A DNA stretch of 64,000 nt from Nocardia jiangxiensis NBRC 101359 (GCF_000308615.1 NZ_BAGB01000062.1:62001-126000); one strand, 5' to 3'. Shown: positions 1 to 8,763, numbered from the stretch's first letter. Made by a program: numbers and translations. Notes: generated by a model from the letters alone, not told the origin.

Positions 1-144
1 TGGCACCTGCTGTCCGAACATCGACTCGAGCCTTTCCTGAAGGCTGCGGAGGGCGATCGTGATGCCACTCTCGAAGCGATTGGGCGTGGCTCGGCGTTCA
101 CTCAGCGACAGCGTTATGTGTCGCTGCATGCGTTGGAAACCTAA
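1..144 (+). CDS. C-terminal end of an unidentified protein (truncated by window edge)
   Basis: The frame is open from base 1 and stops with TAA at 142-144, giving 47 residues that end in ...RQRYVSLHALET. Codon choice (mostly G or C in third position) fits a real gene whose start lies left of the window. I do not recognise the family from this tail. A 49-codon frame on the opposite strand (about 98-247) overlaps it; I prefer the plus-strand reading because it is open to the edge, but this is not certain. Confidence 0.45.
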   Translation, partial: WHLLSEHRLEPFLKAAEGDRDATLEAIGRGSAFTQRQRYVSLHALET

Positions 145-274
145 GCCAGCACGGCTGATCTTTGAGCGTGCGGGTTAGTTCGGGCAGTTGATCGAGTGGG
201 ATGGGGGTGCGATCGGGGCCGGGCCTGCCGACGTAGCAGGCTGTCATCCCCTCGTTCCCTGTCGGGATAGCTGA

Positions 275-874
275 TCACTGCTCAGTATGCGAAAAGGCTG
301 CCGGCATGGCTTGCCAGCGGGACGACCTGATGCGTTGTCCGCACAATGCGGCGGCGATGAGCTCGACCGGCTGGTCGATGCCTGTTGCTGTGTCGACGCG
401 AAGTACCGATGTCGGCCAGGGTTCGTAAGTGCGTTCTTCGACCTGTTGCCAGGTTGGCACCGTCAGTCCGTCGAGGTCGGAGGTTCGGGATTCGATGCGG
501 TGCTTGTGAATTGCGCGGTCGCTGCAGATCACCTCGATGTTGACCAGGGCCGCGTGTCCGGCCTGTGCGCAGTCCGCCCATGCGTGCCTCGTGATGGCCA
601 GGGGGTTCACACTGTCGGCGACGACGTCGTGTCCTGCCTCGAGATGATCGCGGGCGAGGGCGTAGGCGACTCGATAGCCGGCATCGGGAGCTGCGGTCCA
701 CCCTCCGGCCCGCTCGACCATCCCGGACGCGGTCAAGGCTGCCTCGATCGTGTCGAGTCGGACGTGAACGGCATCGAGCTCGGCGCTCAGACGGCGAGCG
801 AGGGTGGTCTTGCCCACGCCGGGAAGCCCCGACAGGGCGATGAGCGTCGGATTCCGAGTGGCCATCATCTCCAT
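275..874 (-). CDS. P-loop kinase-like protein (AAA_33 / zeta-type fold)
   Basis: About 199 residues if started at ATG 874. A Walker A motif GLPGVGKTT lies at residues 16-24, just after a short beta strand, as in small-molecule kinases of the gluconate kinase, chloramphenicol phosphotransferase and zeta-toxin type. A DxxN-like stretch in ADSVNPL follows mid-protein and an R-rich lid region (IHKHRIESR) comes later, where such kinases bind the phosphates. The frame stays open up to TTG 955, but that would leave only 5 bases before the divergent neighbour, so a start at 874 (or 868/865) is more likely. The substrate cannot be told from sequence; the gene stands alone, diverging from an unknown gene. 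Confidence 0.75.
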   Translation of the reverse strand: MEMMATRNPTLIALSGLPGVGKTTLARRLSAELDAVHVRLDTIEAALTASGMVERAGGWTAAPDAGYRVAYALARDHLEAGHDVVADSVNPLAITRHAWADCAQAGHAALVNIEVICSDRAIHKHRIESRTSDLDGLTVPTWQQVEERTYEPWPTSVLRVDTATGIDQPVELIAAALCGQRIRSSRWQAMPAAFSHTEQ

Positions 875-960
875 GGTACGAGCTGTGCCGAGCGCGGGGC
901 CTCGTCGGGTAATTCGGTCGACGATGTCATCGTCGTGGTGACACAATTCGCGCAAATCGT

Positions 961-1317
961 ATGGAATCAGCGAACCGCGACTCCGAGCTCATCTATTGGG
1001 GCGCAACCGCTTCGGCGCTACATCGGTACCGTGAATTCGTTCGGCGAGATGCGCGCTTCCCGCTGTACCCGATGCATTGGTACTGCTGGTGTCCGGACTG
1101 CGTGCAGGACGACGTGCGGAACGCCCGTGATGTCTTGGAGTTCATACTCGGGGAGCTACCCTTTCGGGCGAAAGCCGAACTCGCACAGGTGGTTCGGACG
1201 TTGGATCGCGAGTTTCGAAGGCGCAGCCTGCCGGACCTGTACAGCGATCATCGTGGGCGACACCGCGACGACGCATGGTGGTGGCATCGGCTGGACGTAG
1301 ACAGGCCACTCAGGTAG
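961..1317 (+). CDS. Hypothetical protein, 118 aa
   Basis: ATG 961 to TAG 1317. The product has 118 residues and is rich in Trp, Arg and Asp. It carries a CWCPDC stretch near residue 42 (two Cys separated by two residues) followed by a helical segment. No signal peptide or membrane segment is visible. There is no clear ribosome-binding site. I do not recognise a named family. It diverges from the P-loop kinase-like gene and is followed by the HAD hydrolase in the same direction. Confidence 0.6.
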   Translation: MESANRDSELIYWGATASALHRYREFVRRDARFPLYPMHWYCWCPDCVQDDVRNARDVLEFILGELPFRAKAELAQVVRTLDREFRRRSLPDLYSDHRGRHRDDAWWWHRLDVDRPLR

Positions 1318-1381
1318 CTGCGCTCCCATGAGGGGAGCAACAGTCGGCAAGTCCGGCCTCGGGCGGCGGTACGGTTGGGGC

Positions 1382-2032
1382 GTGATCTCGGCGGTTGTGT
1401 TCGATGTGGGTGAGACGCTGGTCGATGAGACTCGGGAGTATGGGACCTGGGCGGATTGGTTGGAGGTGCCTCGGCATACGTTCTCCACGGTGTTCGGGGC
1501 CGTCATCGCTACCGGGCGGGATTATCGGGAGGCGTTTCGGGCGTTCGAGCCGGGGTTCGAGCTGACTCGGGAGCGGCAGGCTCGGGTGGAGGCCGGGGAG
1601 GCCGAGACTTACGGGGAGGACGATCTCTATTCAGATGTGCGGCCTGCACTGGGGAGGTTGCGGGAGATGGGGGTGTGGGTCGGGGTGGCCGGGAATCAGA
1701 CCATTCGTTCGGGGAAGATTCTGCGGAGTTTGGGATTGCCGACGGATTTCGTTGCTACGTCGGATGATTGGGGCGTGGCGAAGCCTGCGCCCGAGTTCTT
1801 CGCGAAGATTGTCGAGGAGGCTCCATGTGACGCCGAGGAGATCGTCTATGTCGGCGACCGCATCGACAACGACATCGCACCCGCGAAAGCCGCGGGAATG
1901 CGTGCCGCCCACATTCAGCGTGGACCGTGGGGATGGATACTTCGGGACACCGAAGATATTGCGAACCTGCCCGATTGGCGAATCAAGGGGCTGAGCGAAC
2001 TCACGGATATCGTTGCGGCAGAGAACAACTAG
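1382..2032 (+). CDS. HAD-superfamily hydrolase
   Basis: A frame is open from ATG 1328, but GTG 1382 puts the catalytic motif I (VVFDVGETLVDE) right at the N-terminus, as is usual for this family; that gives 216 residues. The nucleophile Asp and the second Asp-type position are taken by D-V-G-E. Later motifs are GVAGNQ (motif II region), the K in WGVAKPAPEFF (motif III) and GDRIDNDIAPAKAAG (motif IV, metal-binding Asp residues). A cap insert of about 60 residues follows motif I. These features fit a cytosolic phosphatase or dehalogenase-like HAD enzyme; substrate unknown. The stop codon lies one base from the end of the convergent XRE regulator gene. Confidence 0.85.
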   Translation: MISAVVFDVGETLVDETREYGTWADWLEVPRHTFSTVFGAVIATGRDYREAFRAFEPGFELTRERQARVEAGEAETYGEDDLYSDVRPALGRLREMGVWVGVAGNQTIRSGKILRSLGLPTDFVATSDDWGVAKPAPEFFAKIVEEAPCDAEEIVYVGDRIDNDIAPAKAAGMRAAHIQRGPWGWILRDTEDIANLPDWRIKGLSELTDIVAAENN

Positions 2033-2033
2033 C

Positions 2034-3296
2034 TCATCCCACCAGCGAGTTCACCGTTGTGTGCCAGTCGTAGAGCCGATCGTCCAGCGACCGGATCGCC
2101 GGTAGCGAATCCCACTGCCGGAGTGTCTGGCGAACAGCTTTTATCCGGTCCATGGCCGTCGCGTACCAGTTTCGGCCGAGGATATCGAGAGCCTGCTCGA
2201 GGTACCCGCAAGCCTCTTCCGGGTTTTGTTGCAGGACAGCGGCTGCCGCGAGATCGGCGAGATAGATGGTTCGTTGTTTGACGGACTCGTCAGGGAGATC
2301 CGCCAGCACCTGCTCCAACGTCTCGGTAGCTTCTCTGCCGCGCCCAGCGGTGAGAAGTGTGTTGCCCTTGAAGCCCGACAAGCGTACTGGTGAGAACCAG
2401 TCGAGCCAGACTGGTGAGGGGTCGGTCTCACGGTCGAACTCGCCGTACATCTCCTCGGCATGACGGATCAGCTCCAGAGCGCGCCGCGTGTCCCCGAATC
2501 GCGTTTCGACTTCGGCTTCGACGCAATCGAGCCATGCCATCATCTCCGCGCACGCACGACCCCGGGCCGCGAATGTCCTTGCTGCCCTGAGACGATCGCG
2601 GGCCTCGTCCGCCCGTGCCGAATCACCGGAAAATGCCGGTGCGAAAGCCATGTGGGCCAACGTTGCGGAGCCGAGTAACGCATCGTCGGCCTCGTGAGCG
2701 GCCTGCAGTGCCATCACCAAGCTCGATTGGGCGAGTTCTGGCTTTTGCAGATCGAAGAACTCGATTCGTCCGGCGAGCAATTCCGACTCTGAAATAGCCT
2801 GCGCCAAAAGCGTTTTTGCGGACACCGGAATTCGCGGCAAGAGGTCCATCCCCAGTGCCGCATGCTCGGCAACAGCGCGATGCAGCCGCACCGCAGGCAC
2901 CGACCAGTAGAGATGCCTGTGCGAAACAGTGATCGCCATGAAGTCGGCGGCCGTGGAAGTGGGCAAGACTGCCGCAGCGGGAACGAAATGCCTTGGCGCC
3001 CAGCTGTCTGCGACTGAGGACAGCTTCGTCGGAGGGACACCTTCCGCTGTCCACGGCGGGGTGAAACCAAGGTCGGTGATCGGGCGCTTGAACAGGACCT
3101 CCAGAGCGGTCGCATGTTCCGGGTGAGGCCAAGGAGCCTCATCCGATTCCCAGCGACGGACGGTCCGGGTGCTGATCGAAATCCGAAGCCCGATCGTGCG
3201 CGCCGTGTCGTTGAGCGCGTCCGCGAGAGCCGCTTGCGATCGGTATCCGAGGGCTTGCCGGGCAGCGCGGAGAGCCGAGTTCCCTGGGGTCGTCAT
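2034..3296 (-). CDS. XRE-family regulator with TPR-like C-terminal region
   Basis: The product has 420 residues. The N-terminus (about 5-70) is a Cro/C1-type helix-turn-helix: SALRAARQALGYRSQAALAD, then STRTVRRWESDEAPWPHPEH. The rest is all-helical with repeated A-L pairs spaced like TPR units, the usual layout of actinobacterial XRE regulators of the NsdA/BldD-neighbour type that sense an unknown signal through the TPR part. ATG 3296 sits 6 bases below a TATTCT box (3303-3308), so the mRNA is probably leaderless. Two palindromes lie in the promoter (3311-3338), which suggests self-regulation. Confidence 0.85.
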   Translation of the reverse strand: MTTPGNSALRAARQALGYRSQAALADALNDTARTIGLRISISTRTVRRWESDEAPWPHPEHATALEVLFKRPITDLGFTPPWTAEGVPPTKLSSVADSWAPRHFVPAAAVLPTSTAADFMAITVSHRHLYWSVPAVRLHRAVAEHAALGMDLLPRIPVSAKTLLAQAISESELLAGRIEFFDLQKPELAQSSLVMALQAAHEADDALLGSATLAHMAFAPAFSGDSARADEARDRLRAARTFAARGRACAEMMAWLDCVEAEVETRFGDTRRALELIRHAEEMYGEFDRETDPSPVWLDWFSPVRLSGFKGNTLLTAGRGREATETLEQVLADLPDESVKQRTIYLADLAAAAVLQQNPEEACGYLEQALDILGRNWYATAMDRIKAVRQTLRQWDSLPAIRSLDDRLYDWHTTVNSLVG

Positions 3297-3302
3297 GCGC
3301 CC

Positions 3303-3338
3303 AGAATAGTCCTCTAAGAGGGCATCCTGTACAGGATG
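3303..3338 (-). promoter_or_regulatory. Promoter of the XRE gene with two palindromes
   Basis: On the minus strand a TATTCT -10 box (3303-3308) lies 6 bases before ATG 3296. Just upstream are CCTCTAAGAGG (3311-3321, 5-bp arms around one base) and CATCCTGTACAGGATG (3323-3338, a perfect 16-bp palindrome). TGTACA inside the second palindrome could serve as a poor -35 box with a 19-base gap, so a protein bound there would block polymerase. An outer AGGGC/GCCCT pair brackets the second palindrome. The likely ligand is the XRE protein itself; this is inference. Confidence 0.6.
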
Positions 3339-3508
3339 ATCGCCCTAATGGCCTGTCGATGTCCTCATATATGACCTTTTTTCAGTGCTAGACCGACGAG
3401 AACATTGAGTCGTCAATCGCTCGCCGCCGTACTCGACACCACCTGGCGAGCAGCCACGGCTCGAAACATGAGTCGGGGAACAAGATGCGACAGAACAGGG
3501 GTTGGCGA

Positions 3509-3811
3509 ATGCGCCGGCAACCAACGGCACTGGGGTGGATCAACCTCGATGTGTCGATCGCGTCGGAATGGGATGTGGCGCAGCTTCGTCGATTGGCGCG
3601 CCGACTCGGCTACGTGCTGATATGGCCTGACGATTCTCCGATCCGTCTTGTCGATCAGGTTCGCAATCTGGACGTCGACATCGTGCTCGCACCGGCCCCG
3701 AACCATCTCGACGCACTCGAGCTGGATGCGGTCATGCACGTCACCGGGATCGAAACAGCCTGTCCGAGGATGTCTTTCAATCGCTGGATGCAATCCGATG
3801 CTGGGACATGA
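3509..3811 (+). CDS. Hypothetical protein, 100 aa
   Basis: I start at ATG 3509, which is preceded by AGGGGTTGGCG, rather than at the open frame from 3485. The product reads as alternating helices and strands (LRRLARRLGYVLIW, IRLVDQVRNLDVDIVLAPAPNHLDAL, ELDAVMHVTGIE). The pattern loosely recalls the catalytic fold of serine recombinases without their active-site Ser, and similar small proteins are common in Nocardia, but I cannot name the family. A small membrane protein follows 63 bases downstream, probably in the same transcript. Confidence 0.55.
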   Translation: MRRQPTALGWINLDVSIASEWDVAQLRRLARRLGYVLIWPDDSPIRLVDQVRNLDVDIVLAPAPNHLDALELDAVMHVTGIETACPRMSFNRWMQSDAGT

Positions 3812-3874
3812 AGCCTGCGGACGCAGTGCGCCGGGCCGCGAAGCATCGGCCGCCGAAGGAGAAAGAGCCTGCCG

Positions 3875-4057
3875 ATGAGTGGTTGGATCGCAGTCGGATT
3901 CGTCGTCGCGACAGCGCCGCCTGCGGCCGTGCTCGCGGCAGCTCTCCTGTTGCCGGAAAAGACGGATCCGAGCCGGCCGGCGGGTGCGATTCCGGGCCGG
4001 GCCCAGAACGACGACCACCGCCGCAACGCCACATTCGGCGACGACGAACCGGGCTGA
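3875..4057 (+). CDS. Small protein with one membrane segment, 60 aa
   Basis: ATG 3875 is preceded by AAGGAGAAAG (3856-3865) at a workable distance. Residues 3-27 (GWIAVGFVVATAPPAAVLAAALLL) are a clear hydrophobic helix; the remaining 33 residues are polar and charged (KTDPSRP..., QNDDHRR). It looks like a single-pass membrane protein with a short cytosolic tail. No family recognised. A longer frame starting at 3808 overlaps it in another phase but has no ribosome-binding site and an Arg-rich, shadow-like composition. Confidence 0.5.
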   Translation: MSGWIAVGFVVATAPPAAVLAAALLLPEKTDPSRPAGAIPGRAQNDDHRRNATFGDDEPG

Positions 4058-4111
4058 TGTTCGACCGCGCGCCTGCCGTCGGCTTGGCCGGTAATCCCTA
4101 CTCGGACAGGC

Positions 4112-4762
4112 TCATCCGATCGTGAAGCCGTAGCCGATGACGCCGGGCCGGGAGTTCAGTTCGCGCAGGATGCCGTCGATGCCCGAGTACCAGAACAGGC
4201 TGGCGGGGGCGCCCAGGGTGATGACCGACATGAGGCCGACTATTCCTGTTCCCTGGTAGGCGGGGGCGCCCGAGTCTCCGATCAGCGAAGCGGTGCCGGA
4301 CTTCAGGATGTTGTTCGCGATCACCGCGATGGTGCCGGTGGTGGTGCCGGTGATCTGGCCGTATTTGCTCATTCGGCGATCGACCTGGGGGGTGCCGAAG
4401 TGATCGAGCACCGTACCATTCGGGGCCTTGACGGAAATACCCACGCCTCGGTCCAGCTCGATCACCGCCCAGTCGTCGGAACCGTCGGACTGTAGGGGCG
4501 CCCATTTCGAACTCCAGGCGGCGAAATGGCCGATCTTCCCGATACCGAGGGCGTAGACCTCCTGGCCGCGGCTGAACATGCAGTGCCCGGCCGTGAGAGC
4601 AACTGCGTTGCCCCGCGCGTCGTGTCCGGCGGTGGTGATGGTGCACAGCCCGATCGAGGTTCCCGGACCGACCTCCGGGGTGCTGTTTCTCGCATGTGCG
4701 GTACCGACCCCCAGGCCGGTCAGGATGATCACTGCGGCGATTGCCGCGATCGTTCGTCTCAC
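4112..4762 (-). CDS. Secreted trypsin-fold (S1) serine protease
   Basis: The start is GTG 4762, preceded on the minus strand by AGAGGAG at a 5-base gap; the frame is open further upstream to 4876 but that part does not look coding. The 216-residue product has a signal peptide (RRTIAAIAAVIILTGLGVGTAHA, residues 2-24). His60 in TAGHC, Asp97 in DDWAVIELD and Ser164 in IGDSGAP make the catalytic triad, and Cys40-Cys61 would form a disulfide beside the His. It would act outside the cell on unknown proteins. Residues after Ala24 are few before the first strand, so there is little or no pro-region. It diverges from the alcohol dehydrogenase gene. Confidence 0.85.
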   Translation of the reverse strand: MRRTIAAIAAVIILTGLGVGTAHARNSTPEVGPGTSIGLCTITTAGHDARGNAVALTAGHCMFSRGQEVYALGIGKIGHFAAWSSKWAPLQSDGSDDWAVIELDRGVGISVKAPNGTVLDHFGTPQVDRRMSKYGQITGTTTGTIAVIANNILKSGTASLIGDSGAPAYQGTGIVGLMSVITLGAPASLFWYSGIDGILRELNSRPGVIGYGFTIG

Positions 4763-5065
4763 GGTAGCTCCTCTGCAGATTTCATCTGGTCCGGACGGAG
4801 GTCCTCCGAGTCGGTCGGGAGGTCCTGGCTGCCGTTGCCTCGAATCCTGTAGCGCTTCCGGTCGACAGTCTTCCATGTAATTCGTGAGCGGATACGCGGA
4901 ACGCGCAGCGGGTGCGGCGCGTCGGCGGATAATCGTCCAGGAACGATCTTCACGCCCGCATTGCCGAGTAGCACCACGCCCTTCGCCGAGCTCAGTGATC
5001 CGGTCCGCCGACGCCCGCGGCTCCTCGAAGGCTCACCACCGTTACCGAGGAAAGCGAGGATGTAG
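4763..5065. other. Intergenic region between protease and dehydrogenase genes
   Basis: These 303 bases separate two divergent genes and should hold both promoters. I see a short palindrome, CGGAGG-T-CCTCCG, at 4796-4808 in the leader of the protease gene. No RNA gene or convincing small coding frame is visible. Confidence 0.5.
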
Positions 5066-6079
5066 ATGTCCACTCATCAGGCTGTTCACGTGCAGTCCGC
5101 CGGTGAGGCGCTGAAACTGGTCGACGTCGACACACCCGCGACGCCCCGCGACCATGTGCGGATCCAGGTCGCGGCATGCGGGGTCTGCGGCACCGACCGG
5201 GCGTTCGTCGGCGGCGGATTTCCGGGGCTGCCCTGGCCGCTGACGCCGGGGCACGAGATCGCGGGAACCATCGCCGAACTCGGGGTCGGAGTCGACAACT
5301 TTGCGGTCGGCGACCGCGTCGCGGTCGGCTGGTTCGGCGGGAATTGCGCCAAATGCATTCCGTGCCGCAAGGGCGACTTCATCCACTGCGCGAATATGCA
5401 GGTCCCCAGCTGGCACTACCCGGGCGGATATGCCGAATCGGTGACCGTCCCGGCGAACGCCCTGGCCCGCATCCCGGACGGGCTTTCCCTGGCGGAAGCC
5501 GCCCCGATGGGGTGCGCCGGGGTCACCACATTTCACGCGCTTCGGGAGAGCCGTGCGACGCCCGGCGACCGCGTCGCGATCCTGGGCATCGGCGGGCTCG
5601 GCCACCTCGGCGTGCAGTTCGCACGCGCGATGGGTTTCGAGACGATCGCGATCGCCCGCGGCGCGGGCAAGGCCGAGGACGCCCGTGCGCTGGGCGCCCA
5701 CCACTACATCGACTCGACCGCGGAGAACGTCAGCGAGGCATTGGGCCGACTCGGCAGCGCATCGGTCGTGCTCGGGACCGCGGCAAGCGCCCAGGCCATG
5801 GGAGAGACGATCGGCGGGCTCGCGCCGCGCGGTGAACTGATCACCATCGGCGTCACCCCCGAACCGCTGCCCATCAGCCCGCTGCAACTGATCGGCCCGG
5901 GACTGAGCGTCATCGGTCATCCGTCCGGAACCGCGCGCGATGTCGAAGACACGATGCACTTCGCGGTTCAGTCCGGCGTGCGGGCGCGCACGCAGGAACT
6001 CCCGTTGGATCGGGCCGCTGAAGCGTATGCGGACATGGACCAGGGGCGCGCGCGGTATCGCATGGTTCTGACGATCTGA
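5066..6079 (+). CDS. Zinc-dependent alcohol dehydrogenase (MDR family)
   Basis: 337 residues, start ATG 5066 with AGGA upstream. The N-terminal GroES-like part has the catalytic zinc ligands Cys (AACGVCGTD) and His-Glu (TPGHE), and the structural zinc loop GNCAKCIPCRKGDFIHC with four Cys. The Rossmann part begins with GIGGLGHLGVQFA, the NAD(P)-binding turn. Overall it is a cytosolic NAD(P)-linked oxidoreductase for alcohols or aldehydes, similar to the AdhA/AdhP group; the exact substrate is unknown. It stands alone, divergent from the protease, and converges on fahA. Family assignment is firm, specificity is not. Confidence 0.9.
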   Translation: MSTHQAVHVQSAGEALKLVDVDTPATPRDHVRIQVAACGVCGTDRAFVGGGFPGLPWPLTPGHEIAGTIAELGVGVDNFAVGDRVAVGWFGGNCAKCIPCRKGDFIHCANMQVPSWHYPGGYAESVTVPANALARIPDGLSLAEAAPMGCAGVTTFHALRESRATPGDRVAILGIGGLGHLGVQFARAMGFETIAIARGAGKAEDARALGAHHYIDSTAENVSEALGRLGSASVVLGTAASAQAMGETIGGLAPRGELITIGVTPEPLPISPLQLIGPGLSVIGHPSGTARDVEDTMHFAVQSGVRARTQELPLDRAAEAYADMDQGRARYRMVLTI

Positions 6080-6228
6080 GACCCGATCGACCACATCGTG
6101 TCAGGGGAGCGGTCATGGCGTTCGCCCCCTCATGGCACACGTGACCCCCGCATTCGCTACGCCGCTGGCCCGAAGTCGACTGAACCGAGTTGCGGGCCGG
6201 CGGCGACCGCAATGCGCACGAATCCTGT

Positions 6229-7437
6229 TCAGCGGGAAGGCAATATGCGTCCGGTGGTTTCGCCGAGGGTGATGGTGCCCTCCGGCCCGGCGGCTCGGGC
6301 GCGGAGGGTTACCTCGTCGTTGTCGCGCAGGAAGGCTATTTCGGTGCCGTCGGCCAGGGTCAGGGGTTCGCTTCCGCCCCAGGTTATTTCGAGGAAGGAT
6401 CCGCGTTGGTTGGCATCAGGGCCGGAGATGGTGCCGCTGGCGAAGAAGTCGCCCGGTCGTAGGCCCGCGCCGTTGACAGTCATGTGGGCGAGCATCTGGG
6501 CTGCGGTCCAGTAGGTCGTGGCGTAGGGGGCGGTGGAGACCACTTCGCCGTTCAGGACGACGTCGATTTCGATGTCGAAAGCCCATGCGGGAGTGGCGGA
6601 GTCGTCCAGGTAGGGGGCCAGCGGCGTGTCCCGCGGGGGCGGGGTGGTGCGGGCCCGGTCGAGAGCGGCGAGGGGAGTCACCCAGACGGAGATGGACGTG
6701 GCGAAGGATTTGGCCAGGAACGGGCCGAGGGGGACGTATTCGAACGCCTGGATGTCGCGGGCGGACCAGTCGTTGGTGAGGGTCAGTCCGAAGATGTGGT
6801 CGTCGGCTTCGGTGAGGGCCACTTCCCCTTGCGGGACAGCGGATCCCAGGACGAAGCCCATTTCGACCTCGATGTCCAGGCGACGGCTCGGGCCGAAGGT
6901 GGGCGCCGCTTCGGGTTCGGGGCGCAGCCCCTTGGGGCGTGCGATCTCGGTGCCGCTGGGGACGATGGTGCCCGCGCGGCCGTGGTAGCCGATGGGCAGA
7001 TGCTTCCAATTCGGCGTCAGCGGAGGCTGTCCGGGACGGAAGATCCGGCCGACGTTGGAGGCGTGGAACTCGTTGCCGTAGAAGTCGACGTAGTCGGCGA
7101 CGGTGAACGGCAGATGCAGACTCGCCTCGGAGAGTGGAACAGCCTCGGCGACAACGGTTTCGGCGAGGGCAGGATCGGTCAGCGCACGAACGATCCCGGC
7201 GCGGACCCGATCCCAGGCGGCGCGGTCGCGGGTGAGCAGAGTGTCGAGGTTCGCGTCGTCCGTGGCCGCGACGTCCTCGGGCGCGGCATCGGCATGCCCG
7301 AGCAGAGCGGCGACACCGAGGACGTGATCACCCAGGCGCACGCCGAGTTTCGGTCCGGACTCGGCGGTCGAGAACGATCCGTACGGCAGATGGTTGATGT
7401 CGAAGCCCGTGCTGGCCAGGCGTTCGGCGGCGGTCAT
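6229..7437 (-). CDS. fahA: Fumarylacetoacetase
   Basis: Cleaves fumarylacetoacetate to fumarate and acetoacetate, the last step of homogentisate (Tyr/Phe) breakdown. 402 residues from ATG 7437, which has GGAGAGGTGA ahead of it; the open frame to 7536 is not needed. The short N-terminal SH3-like domain is followed by the FAH fold. Metal ligands expected from the animal enzyme are all present: Asp in YVDFYGNEFHA, the two Glu in DIEVEMGF, and Asp in NDWSARDIQAFEYVPLGPF. It lies 53 bases downstream of hmgA in the same operon. A maleylacetoacetate isomerase gene is not in the window. Confidence 0.96.
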   Translation of the reverse strand: MTAAERLASTGFDINHLPYGSFSTAESGPKLGVRLGDHVLGVAALLGHADAAPEDVAATDDANLDTLLTRDRAAWDRVRAGIVRALTDPALAETVVAEAVPLSEASLHLPFTVADYVDFYGNEFHASNVGRIFRPGQPPLTPNWKHLPIGYHGRAGTIVPSGTEIARPKGLRPEPEAAPTFGPSRRLDIEVEMGFVLGSAVPQGEVALTEADDHIFGLTLTNDWSARDIQAFEYVPLGPFLAKSFATSISVWVTPLAALDRARTTPPPRDTPLAPYLDDSATPAWAFDIEIDVVLNGEVVSTAPYATTYWTAAQMLAHMTVNGAGLRPGDFFASGTISGPDANQRGSFLEITWGGSEPLTLADGTEIAFLRDNDEVTLRARAAGPEGTITLGETTGRILPSR

Positions 7438-7489
7438 CGGGTCACCTCTCCACGAGTTTGCTTGTCCGTACTCACCAGGGCGGGCATGC

Positions 7490-8689
7490 TCACCGGATCT
7501 TCCGTCCGGCCCACACCCAGGCGTAGACGCCGTCATCGCTGGCGGTCGCGGCCTCGCCCAGCTCGAGCGGGCGGAACGTATCGACCATCACCGCCAGCTC
7601 GTCGACCTGCTGCACACCGATCGACGCCTCCATCGCACCGGGCTGCGGACCGTGCGCGTGCCCGCCGGGGTGCAGCGACACCGAGCCGATCCCGATCCCG
7701 GAACCCTTGCGAGCCGCGTAATCGCCGCCGACGTAGAACATGACCTCGTCGGAATCGACATTGGAGTGGTAGTAGGGCACCGGAATCGACAGCGGGTGGT
7801 AGTCGACCTTGCGCGGCACGAATGCGCAGACCACGAAGTTGTCGCCCTCGAAGACCTGATGAACCGGCGGCGGCTGGTGCACCTTGCCGGTGATCGGCAT
7901 GAAGTCCTCGACGTTGAAGGTGTACGGGTACAGGCAGCCGTCCCAGCCCACGACGTCGAACGGGTGGTCGGCGTAGGTGAAGCGGGTGCCGACGACGCCG
8001 GTCGAGCCGCGATGCTTCACCAGCACCTCGACATCGGCGCCCTCGGCGAGCAGCGGCTCGTCGGGTCCGTACAGATCGCGCTCACAGTACGGCGCGTGCT
8101 CGAGCAGCTGACCGAAGCGCGACAGGTAGCGCTTCGGCGGTGCGATGTGACTGTTGCCCTCGATCGGGTACAGCCGGCTCGGCCCCTCGGCCGCATCGGG
8201 CACCCAGCGGTGCGTGGTCGCCCGCGGAATGACGACGAAATCTCCTGTGCGATAAGGCAGCACGCCGAATATCGTCTCGACGACCCCGTGCCCGGACTCG
8301 ACGTACACGCATTCGTCGCCGATCGAGTTGCGGTAGTACGGAGACACCGCGCCGGCCACCACGTAGCCGATCCGCACGTCGCCGTTGCCCAGCACGAGGC
8401 GCCGTCCGGTGACGGCATCGATCCCGGCCGCCTCGTCGACGGCGAACAGCTCGTGCAGCCGCAGATGACGCGGTTTCATCGGATGGTTCGGCAGGGTCGA
8501 CTGCTCCCCCAGATCCCAGATCTCGCTGCCCACGATGGCCGAGGGGATCGTGCGGTGATACAGCAGCGAGGAGTCCGAGGTGAACCCCTCCTCACCCATG
8601 AGTTCCTCGTATCGCAGCACACCCTCGCTGTCACGGAACTGGGTGTGCCGCTTGCCCGGCACCTCGCCCACGCGTCGGTAGTACGCCAT
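7490..8689 (-). CDS. hmgA: Homogentisate 1,2-dioxygenase
   Basis: Opens the ring of homogentisate to maleylacetoacetate using Fe(II) and oxygen, in the cytosol. 399 residues, ATG 8689 behind AGGTGAGGT. The double-cupin layout is clear; iron ligands are the His and Glu in YYHSNVDSDEVMFY and the His in HPGGHAHGPQPG. Substrate-binding stretch RHLRLHELF and the family's PFDVVGWDG are also present. It is the first gene of the hmgA-fahA operon. The region up to the divergent gene at 8777 carries a split inverted repeat likely bound by the IclR protein encoded at 9668. Confidence 0.97.
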   Translation of the reverse strand: MAYYRRVGEVPGKRHTQFRDSEGVLRYEELMGEEGFTSDSSLLYHRTIPSAIVGSEIWDLGEQSTLPNHPMKPRHLRLHELFAVDEAAGIDAVTGRRLVLGNGDVRIGYVVAGAVSPYYRNSIGDECVYVESGHGVVETIFGVLPYRTGDFVVIPRATTHRWVPDAAEGPSRLYPIEGNSHIAPPKRYLSRFGQLLEHAPYCERDLYGPDEPLLAEGADVEVLVKHRGSTGVVGTRFTYADHPFDVVGWDGCLYPYTFNVEDFMPITGKVHQPPPVHQVFEGDNFVVCAFVPRKVDYHPLSIPVPYYHSNVDSDEVMFYVGGDYAARKGSGIGIGSVSLHPGGHAHGPQPGAMEASIGVQQVDELAVMVDTFRPLELGEAATASDDGVYAWVWAGRKIR

Positions 8690-8719
8690 ACCTCACCTCG
8701 ATACTCGACGGCTGAATGT

Positions 8720-8752
8720 TCGATAAACGGTCATTAGATAACCTATTATCGA
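8720..8752. promoter_or_regulatory. Split inverted repeat between hmgA and its divergent neighbour
   Basis: TCGATAA (8720-8726) and TTATCGA (8746-8752) form 7-bp inverted arms, 19 bases apart, in the 87-base gap between hmgA and the gene at 8777. The right arm falls between the probable -35 and -10 (TACAGT, 8764-8769) of the rightward gene. An IclR-family gene lies next door, making it the likely ligand; this is inference. Confidence 0.5.
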
Positions 8753-8763
8753 CCATACTGCGC

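Noticed and set aside
3808..4125. A 105-codon frame overlapping the small membrane protein gene
   Set aside because: It is Arg/Gly/Pro-rich, has no ribosome-binding site and overlaps the better-supported frame at 3875-4057.
5042..6094. A 350-codon open frame antisense to the alcohol dehydrogenase gene
   Set aside because: The product is Arg/Asp/Gly-rich without motifs, while the plus strand has a complete zinc dehydrogenase. Such frames arise from G/C third positions.
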